NCBI GenBank assembly: GCA_016704565.1
Contig: JADIZV010000002.1
Span: 558,001-622,000, forward strand
Direction of reading: 5' to 3'
Source of the DNA: Candidatus Phosphoribacter baldrii
GTDB lineage: Bacteria > Actinomycetota > Actinomycetes > Actinomycetales > Dermatophilaceae
DNA length: 64,000 bases
Shown here: positions 47,583 through 54,706 of the stretch, one piece after another
Layout of the letters: every line of letters begins with the position of its first letter
Position numbering within the stretch: position 1 is the first letter of the stretch
Notes under the pieces: generated by a model
Seen by the model: only the letters and a program-made list of their open reading frames with translations
Told to the model about the DNA's origin: nothing
Databases searched by the model: none
Made by a program: the position numbers and the translations under genes

Positions 47583-48824
47583 ATGCACGTGAGCGCCTAC
47601 CGGGACGTGACCGCCATCCCGGCGGCACGGTCGGTGCTCATCCTGGGGTTCATCGTGCGGATGCCGATGTTCGCCACCGGCATCGTGCTCACCCTTCACG
47701 TCGTGTCGACGTTAGGTCGTTCGTACGGCGAGGCGGGCCTGGTCTCGGCCGCGTTCACCGTGGCTCTGGCGGTGTCCGCGCCCTGGCGCGGGAGGGTGCT
47801 GGACCGTCGGGGGGTGCGCCGGGCCGTGGCCCCGTCGATCGTCGCGACCGGCCTCGTGTGGACCACCTTGCCGTTCCTCCCGTATGCCGTGCTGCTGCCG
47901 GCCTGCGTCCTCGGGGGGCTTTTCGCCGTGCCCACCTTCTCCATCCTGCGCCAGGCTCTCATCGCCGCGGTGCCTGACGAACGGCGGCGGACGGCCCTGT
48001 CCCTCGACTCGGTGCTCGTCGAGCTGTCGTTCATGATTGCTCCCGCAGTGGCGGTCTGGGCGGCGGCTACCTATGACACCCGGTGGGTCCTGTTCACCCT
48101 GGCCGTGTTGAGCCTGCTGGCTGCGGTGGTGGTCTACGTCGTCGATCCGCCGATGCGCTCCGCGTCGGCTGACGACCCCCTGGCCCACGACGCCCCGTCA
48201 GCGCTGGACGAGGACTCCTCCCGGGATCACCCCGAATCGGCCGGGCGATGGGTGTCGCTTGGCGTTGTGGCGGTTCTCGGAGCCGCGGCAGCAAGCACGG
48301 TGGTCCTGGCCGGCACTGATGTCGCCATCGTGGCAGCTCTGCGCTCCACGGGCGACGCGGCGGCCATCGGGTGGGTGCTCAGCGTCTGGGGTGCCGGGTC
48401 GCTGCTGGGCGGTCTGGTCTATGGCGCTTGGCACCGGTCGATCTCGGTGTTCTGGTTGCTGGGTGGTCTGGCGCTGTCCACCATCCCCGTCGCCCTGGCC
48501 GGCTCGCTGGGCTGGCTGGTGGTGCTGCTGTTCGTGTGCGGTGTGTTGTGCGCGCCAACGATCACGGCCACCGTCGACCACTTGTCCCGGCTGGTGCCGG
48601 AACGCTCTCGCGGCGAAGCGATGGGCTGGCACGGATCGGCCATGACGGCCGGTCAGGCGATCGGCGCGCCGTTGGCCGGGTATGCCATCGACCGCGCCGG
48701 CTGGGGGTGGGGCTTCATCTCGGTGTCACTCTTCGGGCTTGCTATCGCAGTCATCGGCCGCGTCGGCGAGCAGCTTCGCCGACGCCATCTCTCGACTCAC
48801 GCCACCGTGGCAACAAACGCGTAG
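47583..48824 (+). CDS. MFS transporter
   Basis: 413 residues and about twelve membrane segments, with the loop motif GRVLDRRGVRR after the third. A charged cytoplasmic loop (DPLAHDAPSALDEDSSRDHPE) splits the halves. Substrate not predictable; general resemblance to drug or sugar efflux permeases. No operon partner; 63 nt after the DUF445 gene. Confidence 0.88.
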   Translation: MHVSAYRDVTAIPAARSVLILGFIVRMPMFATGIVLTLHVVSTLGRSYGEAGLVSAAFTVALAVSAPWRGRVLDRRGVRRAVAPSIVATGLVWTTLPFLPYAVLLPACVLGGLFAVPTFSILRQALIAAVPDERRRTALSLDSVLVELSFMIAPAVAVWAAATYDTRWVLFTLAVLSLLAAVVVYVVDPPMRSASADDPLAHDAPSALDEDSSRDHPESAGRWVSLGVVAVLGAAAASTVVLAGTDVAIVAALRSTGDAAAIGWVLSVWGAGSLLGGLVYGAWHRSISVFWLLGGLALSTIPVALAGSLGWLVVLLFVCGVLCAPTITATVDHLSRLVPERSRGEAMGWHGSAMTAGQAIGAPLAGYAIDRAGWGWGFISVSLFGLAIAVIGRVGEQLRRRHLSTHATVATNA

Positions 48825-48893
48825 GCGCAGCCGAGACCCGGCTAGTTCCCGGGCAGATCCCGGGCAGTTTGGAGTCCCGCGTGGCGCCGGGGG

Positions 48894-49055
48894 TCAGGCC
48901 TCGACCCGGCCATAGGGGATCAGCCGCACCGTCAACCACTCGTGCAGGCCCCGCGCGAGAGCGACGCTGGCAGCGGCAGGTGCCGACACGGCATACCGAA
49001 GTCCTCCCCAGGTGCCGCCCGCGAACGTAGCGACACTCCCCACCAGTGAGTTCAT
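48894..49055 (-). CDS. Small protein of 53 residues with strong ribosome site
   Basis: The ATG at 49055 is preceded by AAGGAGGGG at 8-nt spacing, better than most genes nearby. The sequence begins MNSLVGSVATFAGGTWGGLR and ends HEWLTVRLIPYGRVEA; the middle (YAVSAPAAASVALARGL) is an Ala-rich, amphipathic-looking helix. It carries one GTATGCCG word encoding Tyr-Ala. No family recognised. It runs opposite to and between the MFS gene and infC. Confidence 0.5.
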   Translation of the reverse strand: MNSLVGSVATFAGGTWGGLRYAVSAPAAASVALARGLHEWLTVRLIPYGRVEA

Positions 49056-49111
49056 CGGTCCCCTCCTTGCCGAGTCCCGCCGGACTGGCCGGACAACTGG
49101 CTCTCACCTGG

Positions 49112-49401
49112 TAATCTAGGCCCTTGACCAACCGCGTCTCGTGGCGCCCCCCGGGGCCGCGACGTGCGCGGTGTGCAAGAGAAGCCCCGCTTCCACCCGC
49201 GTCGACCACCAGTCGCCGGGTCAGGTCCGGACCCGCCCGGCTCGCCGGGAGCGTCGGTGTATGCCGTCGCGCTGGGTCCCGCGTGTGCGCGCGGCAGGCG
49301 ACTGCCAGCGCTGCACGCAGCGGACGGACTCGCGAAGGCCTCTTGAGCACCAACGGTGACGAGGGGCCTTCTCTCGTTCCCCGGGGTCATCCGAGACCGA
49401 C
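49112..49401 (+). promoter_or_regulatory. infC leader region
   Basis: About 290 nt with no supported gene. A TAATCT (49112-49117) may be a -10 without a clear -35. The stretch has several GC hairpins, a GTATGCCG word at 49259 and an attenuator-like hairpin at its end (listed separately). A long leader before infC-rpmI-rplT suggests mRNA-level control, as known for this operon in other bacteria. Confidence 0.4.
49335..49379 (+). terminator. Attenuator-like hairpin before infC
   Basis: AAGGCCTCTTG (49335-49345) pairs with CGAGGGGCCTT (49360-49370), 11 bp including two G-U pairs, loop 14 nt, followed by the pyrimidine tail CTCTCGTTC. It lies 32 nt before the infC ATG. Confidence 0.45.
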
Positions 49402-50478
49402 ATGAAGGAGCACCACATCAGCGAGCCTCGTATCAACGAGCGCATCCGGGTCCCCGAGGTGCGTCTGGTCGGACCCAACGGGGAGCAGGTCGGCATCGTC
49501 CGCGTTGAGGATGCTCTCCGTCTGGCGGCCGAAGCCGATCTCGACCTCGTCGAGGTCGCGCCGATGGCGCGTCCCCCGGTGGCCAAGCTCATGGACTTCG
49601 GCAAGTTCAAGTACGAAGCCGCCCTCAAGGCCAGGGAAGCCCGCAAGAACCAGGTCAACACGGTCATCAAGGAGATCAAGCTCCGCCCGAAGATCGACCC
49701 GCACGACTACGGCACCAAGAAGGGCCACGTCGAGCGCTTCCTCAAGGGCGGCGACAAGGTCAAGGTGACGATCATGTTCCGCGGCCGCGAGCAGTCGCGC
49801 CCGGAGCTGGGCTTCCGGTTGCTGCAGAAGCTCGCCGAGGACATCGCCGAGCTCGGCTTCGTCGAGTCAGCGCCCAAGCAGGACGGGCGCAACATGATCA
49901 TGGTCATTGGCCCGACAAAGAAGAAGGCCGAAGCCAAGGCCGAGGCGCGCCGCGCCCGGGAGAGCCAGGCCCCCGGTCGCCCGACCTCCCAACCGCAGGG
50001 TCAAACATCCCGCTCTCGGGCCGAATCGGCGCTCGACGACGAGTCCGCTCAGCAATTGGCCGCACTCGATGGCGTCTCCGAGTCGCTCGTGGCCGATGCC
50101 GCCTCGGCGGCGGCCAACGCTGCGGCGCCCGCGGCTGTTGAGGTGCCTACTGTCGTTGCCGAGCCGGCCCAGGCTGAGCCGGTCGTCGCTGAGGCACCCA
50201 CCCCCGCTCCGGCACCGGTGAAGCGCACGACCCGTGCGGCCGCCGCCCCGGTCGCCAATGCCGACGCCGCCACGTCGGCCACCACGGCTGCTCCAGCAGC
50301 TCCGGCGGCTCCAACTGCAGCAGCCGCCTCGGGCACGCCCAAGCCGGCCGTGCCCCGGCCGAGCGCTCCGCGCCCGGCAGCGCCGCGCCCGGCAGCCACC
50401 AAGGCAACCACCCCCCGCTCCACCACCGCCCGGTCCACATCGGCGCCGCGACCGGGACCCGGCCCAACGTCGAGCTGA
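49402..50478 (+). CDS. infC: Translation initiation factor IF-3 with long Ala/Pro C-terminal tail
   Basis: The conventional start is ATG 49402, but AAGGAG (49405-49410) lies inside it and fits an ATC start at 49417, giving ISEPRINERIRVPEVRLVG, the usual N-terminus. IF-3 genes are known for non-AUG starts used in autoregulation. The IF3 core (to about residue 175) has VEVAPMARPPVAKLMDFGKFKYE, KEIKLRPKIDPHDYGTKKGH and KVKVTIMFRGRE. A 180-residue Ala/Pro/Thr-rich tail follows, ending in PRPSAPRPAAPRPAATK-like repeats. Heads the rpmI-rplT operon. Confidence 0.93.
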   Translation: MKEHHISEPRINERIRVPEVRLVGPNGEQVGIVRVEDALRLAAEADLDLVEVAPMARPPVAKLMDFGKFKYEAALKAREARKNQVNTVIKEIKLRPKIDPHDYGTKKGHVERFLKGGDKVKVTIMFRGREQSRPELGFRLLQKLAEDIAELGFVESAPKQDGRNMIMVIGPTKKKAEAKAEARRARESQAPGRPTSQPQGQTSRSRAESALDDESAQQLAALDGVSESLVADAASAAANAAAPAAVEVPTVVAEPAQAEPVVAEAPTPAPAPVKRTTRAAAAPVANADAATSATTAAPAAPAAPTAAAASGTPKPAVPRPSAPRPAAPRPAATKATTPRSTTARSTSAPRPGPGPTSS

Positions 50479-50556
50479 CCTCCAGCCCGGCACCAGACCA
50501 CCAGACCCCGGCCGACCGACGTCGTCCGGGACTTGACACGAAGGAGATCGGCAGCC

Positions 50557-50751
50557 ATGCCGAAGATGAAGACCCACAGCGGGGCCAAGAAGCGCTTCCG
50601 CGTGACCGGCACCGGCAAGATCATGCGCGAGCAGGCTGGCGGTCGTCACCGTCTCGAGGTGAAGTCGAGCAAGGAGATGCGCTCGCTCGCCGGAGACCTG
50701 GAGCTGTCCGCACCCGACACCAAGAAGGCCAAGCGGCTTCTCGGCCGCTGA
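50557..50751 (+). CDS. rpmI: Ribosomal protein bL35
   Basis: 64 residues, MPKMKTHSGAKKRFRVTGTGKI with the normal C-terminal KKAKRLLGR. GAAGGAGATCGG lies upstream. Second gene of the infC operon. Confidence 0.97.
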   Translation: MPKMKTHSGAKKRFRVTGTGKIMREQAGGRHRLEVKSSKEMRSLAGDLELSAPDTKKAKRLLGR

Positions 50752-50782
50752 GCCCGACCCAGACACGTAAAGGAGAACTCAC

Positions 50783-51169
50783 GTGGCACGCGTGAAGCGG
50801 GCGGTCAACGCCCAGAAGAAGCGCCGGGTCGTCCTCGAACGCGCCAGCGGCTACCGGGGCCAGCGTTCGCGGCTCTACCGCAAGGCCAAGGAGCAGATGC
50901 TCCACTCGCTCGGCTACGCCTACCGCGACCGCCGGGCCAAGAAGGGTGACTTCCGTCGCCTGTGGATCCAGCGGATCAACGCTGCGGCTCGCGCCAACGG
51001 CATGACCTACAACCGGTTCATGCAGGGCCTCAAGGCCGCCGGTGTCGAGGTCGACCGAAAGATCCTCGCGGACCTCGCGGTCAACGACGCCGCGGCCTTC
51101 ACCGCTCTGGTCGAGATGGCTCGCACGGCTGTGCCCGCCCAGGGCGCCGCCGCTGGCGACGCGGCCTGA
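50783..51169 (+). CDS. rplT: Ribosomal protein bL20
   Basis: 128 residues from GTG with AAAGGAG upstream. Typical L20: MARVKRAVNAQKKRRVVLERASGYRGQRSRLYRKAKEQ, then RRAKKGDFRRLWIQRINAAAR and MTYNRFMQGLKAAGVEVDRKILADLA. L20 is a known repressor of its own operon in other bacteria. Confidence 0.97.
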   Translation: MARVKRAVNAQKKRRVVLERASGYRGQRSRLYRKAKEQMLHSLGYAYRDRRAKKGDFRRLWIQRINAAARANGMTYNRFMQGLKAAGVEVDRKILADLAVNDAAAFTALVEMARTAVPAQGAAAGDAA

Positions 51170-51216
51170 GCCGCACGGCATACCGAAACACCGACGTCGA
51201 GCGCCGGGACACCCGC

Positions 51217-52014
51217 GTGCTGACCAATCCCCGAGCTGATCGGGTGCGGTCGGTCGCGGCCCTGTCCCGGCGCTCGACGCGTCAGCGGACCGGCCTGTTT
51301 GTCGCTGAAGGGCCGCAGTCGGTTCGCGAGGCGGTCCGGTTCGCGCCTGACGCAATCCGCGAGCTCTACATCACCGCGGAGGCGGCAACGCGGCATACGG
51401 ACATCGTCGCGGCGGCGACCACGGCGGGGGTCCTCGTCCACGAGTGCACTCCCGAAGTGCTCGCCGCGATGAGCGACACCGAGGCGCCCCAGGGCCTGCT
51501 CGCCGTATGCCGTGTGCTCACCACCTCCCTTGACACGGTCCTTGCGAGCCGTCCCCGGCTCCTGCTCGTCCTGGCCCACGTCCGCGACCCGGGCAACGCC
51601 GGGACGGTCCTGAGGGGGGCCGACGCGGCCGGGGCCGACGCGGTCATCGTCAGCGCGGCCAGCGTCGATGTGTGGAGCCCGAAGGTGGTCCGTTCGACAG
51701 CGGGCTCGGTGTTCCATCTGCCGGTGGTGACTGGTCTGCCGGTGCCCGAGATCCTCGCCGGCCTGCGGGCCGCAGGCATCGCCACGTTGGCCGCTGACGG
51801 CTGCGGTGCTCGGATGCTGCCCGACGTCGACCTAAGTCGTCCGCATGCCTGGGTGATGGGCAACGAGGCGTGGGGCCTGCCGGAGGACGTGCGCGCGGAC
51901 TGCGACGAGGTGGTGCGGGTGCCGATCTTCGGCCACGCAGAGTCGCTCAACCTCGCGATGGCCGCGACGGTGTGCCTCTATGCCTCCGCGTTGGCCCAAC
52001 GTTCGGCGGGGTGA
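51217..52014 (+). CDS. TrmH/SpoU-family RNA 2'-O-methyltransferase
   Basis: 265 residues from GTG 51217 (LTNPRADRVRSVAAL follows). Substrate-binding N-terminal part FVAEGPQSVREAV, then the SPOUT knot: HVRDPGNAGTVLRGADAAGAD, WVMGNEAWGLPE and VPIFGHAESLNLAMAATVCLY. Probably modifies 23S rRNA ribose. Position after rplT and before pheS is typical. The short gap before it holds a CGGCATAC word. Confidence 0.92.
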   Translation: MLTNPRADRVRSVAALSRRSTRQRTGLFVAEGPQSVREAVRFAPDAIRELYITAEAATRHTDIVAAATTAGVLVHECTPEVLAAMSDTEAPQGLLAVCRVLTTSLDTVLASRPRLLLVLAHVRDPGNAGTVLRGADAAGADAVIVSAASVDVWSPKVVRSTAGSVFHLPVVTGLPVPEILAGLRAAGIATLAADGCGARMLPDVDLSRPHAWVMGNEAWGLPEDVRADCDEVVRVPIFGHAESLNLAMAATVCLYASALAQRSAG

Positions 52015-52085
52015 GCGGCTTGGCCCCGTGGCGGGCGAAACGTCACTTCCGGGGCGATCCGACTCGAAGCGCTCCCACCGGTGGC

Positions 52086-52091
52086 TAGTCT
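52086..52091 (+). promoter_or_regulatory. Candidate -10 for leaderless PAS-kinase transcript
   Basis: TAGTCT lies 7 nt before the ATG at 52099; no ribosome site is present. Confidence 0.4.
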
Positions 52092-52098
52092 GTCTGGC

Positions 52099-53313
52099 AT
52101 GAAGGTCGCGGACGGGCCGGCCCTCGCCGGAGTCGATCAGTCACCGGGAGACGTCGTCCGCGCCATTTCCGACACGCTGCCCGACGGCCTGATTGCCGTT
52201 GACGGGCGGGGCCTTCTCGCCTTCGCCAACCTGCGCGCCGAAGAGATCCTCCAGGCGCCGATCGGTGACTGCATCGGTCGACCGATCCGCGAAGCCCTGC
52301 CGTTGTGGGACTCGGAGGGCCGCCCCTGGTGGGACGTCGCCAACCCTTGGACGGCCTTGCACACGGTCAAGGGCCACCGGGAGAAGCTGCTCTGGACCAG
52401 CGACGGGGTCGAGGTGCTGGCCACGGCCCGCTACCTGCGTTCGGCCCCGAGGGAGCCGGTCGAGCGGGTGGTCGTTGCCCTGCGCGGCGCGGTGGCCCGC
52501 CAACGGGCCGAGCGCGACCATGCCGCGCTGCTGTCGACGCTCGCGCACGAGTTGCGCTCGCCGCTGACCTCGGTCAAAGGCTTCTCCTCGACCTTGCTGC
52601 GGCGCTGGGACCGGTTCACCGATGAGCAGAAGCGGCTCATCATCGAGACCATCGAGGCCGACGCGGACCGCGTGACCAGGCTGGTCTCCGACTTGCTCGA
52701 TGTCTCCCGGATCGAGGCCGGCCGGATGCAGGTGCGTCGCCAGGAGATCTTCCTGGACCCGATCGTGGCCAAGCACCTCCGGCGGCTGAGCAGCCTCGGG
52801 ATCCCTGCCGAGCGGATCGAGGTCGTCGTATGCCGCCCCATCCCCGACGGGTGGGCCGACCCGGACCGGATCGACCAGATCATGATCAACCTGATCGACA
52901 ACGCGCTCACACACGGCGCCGGGAAGATCACCGTGCGAGTCGAGGCGGGCACCGTCGACTTGGCCGATGGCGCGGCTGGCGACCCACGACCTGCGTGTCT
53001 CGTCTCGGTGGCTGACGAAGGGCAGGGCATCCCGGAGCGGCTCCGGTCGGTGATCTTCACGCGGTTCTGGCACGGTCCGGGGCAGCGCAACACCGGGTTG
53101 GGCCTTTACATCGTCAAGGCCCTCGTCGAAGCGCACGGCGGCCGGGTGCGGGCCAGCAACGGACCCAACGGGGGCGCGGTCTTCACCTTCAGCATCCCCG
53201 TCGGCGATCCGACTGCGGGCGCGCTGGGAGCTGGCGATCCGGGGGCAGCCCGAGGGCTGGTTCACGGTCATGACCACACGGTGGCCGGCTCCGCCGATCA
53301 CCCGCGAGTGTGA
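52099..53313 (+). CDS. PAS-domain histidine kinase, soluble, orphan
   Basis: 404 residues without membrane segments. A PAS-like domain (residues 18-125, LPDGLIAVDGRGLLAFANLRAEEIL) is followed by LAH150ELRSPLTSVKGFSSTLLRRW dimerisation helix. The ATPase has QIMINLIDNALTHG, DEGQGIPERLRSVIFTRFW and NTGLGLYIVKALVEAHGGRV. No regulator gene is adjacent. Likely senses a cytoplasmic cue. Followed by 273 nt with no gene seen. Confidence 0.92.
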   Translation: MKVADGPALAGVDQSPGDVVRAISDTLPDGLIAVDGRGLLAFANLRAEEILQAPIGDCIGRPIREALPLWDSEGRPWWDVANPWTALHTVKGHREKLLWTSDGVEVLATARYLRSAPREPVERVVVALRGAVARQRAERDHAALLSTLAHELRSPLTSVKGFSSTLLRRWDRFTDEQKRLIIETIEADADRVTRLVSDLLDVSRIEAGRMQVRRQEIFLDPIVAKHLRRLSSLGIPAERIEVVVCRPIPDGWADPDRIDQIMINLIDNALTHGAGKITVRVEAGTVDLADGAAGDPRPACLVSVADEGQGIPERLRSVIFTRFWHGPGQRNTGLGLYIVKALVEAHGGRVRASNGPNGGAVFTFSIPVGDPTAGALGAGDPGAARGLVHGHDHTVAGSADHPRV

Positions 53314-53547
53314 GCAAGTCCGGCCCGGCCGGAGTGGTGCTGCCCGACATCATCGGCGAGTGTGTGGAAGTCAAGGCAATCCCTGGGTTGCCTGCACGAA
53401 ATCGTCGGTGGGTGGGGAAATCATCAGCGAGCGGGGGGCGGAAGGCTGGCGGTGGGGGTGCGGGGACGGCATACAGCCAAAGGGTGGCGCCCAGAGGGCA
53501 CCGGGTCCAGGCGCTGAACCCGGTGACGCCGTGGGCGTCTTGCAGCC

Positions 53548-53553
53548 TAGACT
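53548..53553 (+). promoter_or_regulatory. Candidate -10 of the pheS-pheT operon
   Basis: TAGACT lies 45 nt before the pheS ATG at 53599, leaving a 5' leader of about 40 nt. No convincing -35 and no T-box structure was recognised in the gap. Confidence 0.35.
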
Positions 53554-53598
53554 CGGGCGCCGAACCCGATCCCGCACCCAGATCGAATGTGGAACGTG

Positions 53599-54705
53599 AT
53601 GTCTGGACCCACCACGCCTGATGCAGCAACGCCCGGCCAGGGCGCTGACCTCCCCGCCGCCCTCAGCGAGGAGGCTCTCGCGGCTGCCCTCGAGCAGGCG
53701 CAGGTGGCCTTCGCGGCTGCCGCCGACCTTGAGGCCCTCAAGGCCGCCCGGCTCGCACATGTCGATAAAGGCGCCATCGCCGGAGCCCGGCGCGAAATCG
53801 GTGCCCTACCCCCGGCCGCCAAGGCTGAGGCCGGCAAGCGGGTGGGGGCGGCGCTGGATGCCGTGCGAGCGGCATACACGGCCCGCGAGGAGGCTCTGCA
53901 AGCGGCGCGCGACGAGCGGATCCTCGTTCAGGAGCGGGTCGATGTCACCATGCCGACCGGGCGGCGGCCGCTCGGTTCGCGCCACCCGATCGAGCTCACC
54001 CAGGAGCGGCTTGTCGACATTTTCGTCGGGATGGGCTGGGAGGTCGCCGAGGGGCCCGAGGTCGAGTCGGAGTGGATGAACTTCGACGCGCTCAACCTCG
54101 GCAAGGACCACCCGGCCAGGCAGATGCAGGACACCTTCTTCGTCGACCCGCCCGACGGGGGCTTGGTGTTGCGCACCCAGACCTCGCCGATCCAGATCCG
54201 CACGATGCTCACCCGCGAGCCCCCGATCTACGTCGTGGCGCCGGGCAAGGTGTTCCGCACCGACGACCTCGACGCGACGCACACGCCGGTCTTCCACCAG
54301 ATCGAGCTGCTTGCCGTCGACAAGGGTCTGACGATGGGGCACCTGCGCGGGGCGATCGACCACTTCGTGCGGGCCATGTTCGGAGACGTCAAGACGCGCG
54401 TGCGCGCGTCCTACTTCCCGTTCACCGAACCGTCCATGGAGACCGACTTCCAGTGCTTCGTATGCCGCGGCGCCGACGACTCGTGTCGGCTGTGCGGCGG
54501 CTCGGGCTGGATCGAGCTCGGCGGGTCGGGGATGGTCAACCGCAAGGTGCTCACCGCGTGCGGCATCGACCCCGACGTCTACACGGGCTTCGCGTTCGGC
54601 TTCGGCATCGAGCGGGCCCTGCAGTTGCGTAACGGCGTCAGCGACATGCGCGACATGGTCGAAGGCGACGTGCGGTTCTCCGGTCAGTTCGGGATGGCGG
54701 TGTGA
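53599..54705 (+). CDS. pheS: Phenylalanyl-tRNA synthetase alpha subunit
   Basis: 368 residues from ATG 53599 (GGAA upstream); GTG 53596 and ATG 53587 are in-frame alternatives. N-terminal coiled coil, then class II motifs: RPLGSRHPIELTQERLVDIF, GMGWEVAEGPEVESEWMNFDALN, LRTQTSPIQIRTM, GKVFRTDDLDATHTPVFHQIE and GFAFGFGIERALQLRNG. A CxxC-like stretch CFVCRGADDSCRLCGGSGW lies before the end. The gene stops 1 nt before pheT. Confidence 0.95.
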   Translation: MSGPTTPDAATPGQGADLPAALSEEALAAALEQAQVAFAAAADLEALKAARLAHVDKGAIAGARREIGALPPAAKAEAGKRVGAALDAVRAAYTAREEALQAARDERILVQERVDVTMPTGRRPLGSRHPIELTQERLVDIFVGMGWEVAEGPEVESEWMNFDALNLGKDHPARQMQDTFFVDPPDGGLVLRTQTSPIQIRTMLTREPPIYVVAPGKVFRTDDLDATHTPVFHQIELLAVDKGLTMGHLRGAIDHFVRAMFGDVKTRVRASYFPFTEPSMETDFQCFVCRGADDSCRLCGGSGWIELGGSGMVNRKVLTACGIDPDVYTGFAFGFGIERALQLRNGVSDMRDMVEGDVRFSGQFGMAV

Positions 54706-54706
54706 C

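Noticed and set aside
53314..53598. T-box or other riboswitch before pheS
   Set aside because: I could not find the T-box core or a specifier-anticodon arrangement; the gap looks like an ordinary promoter region.
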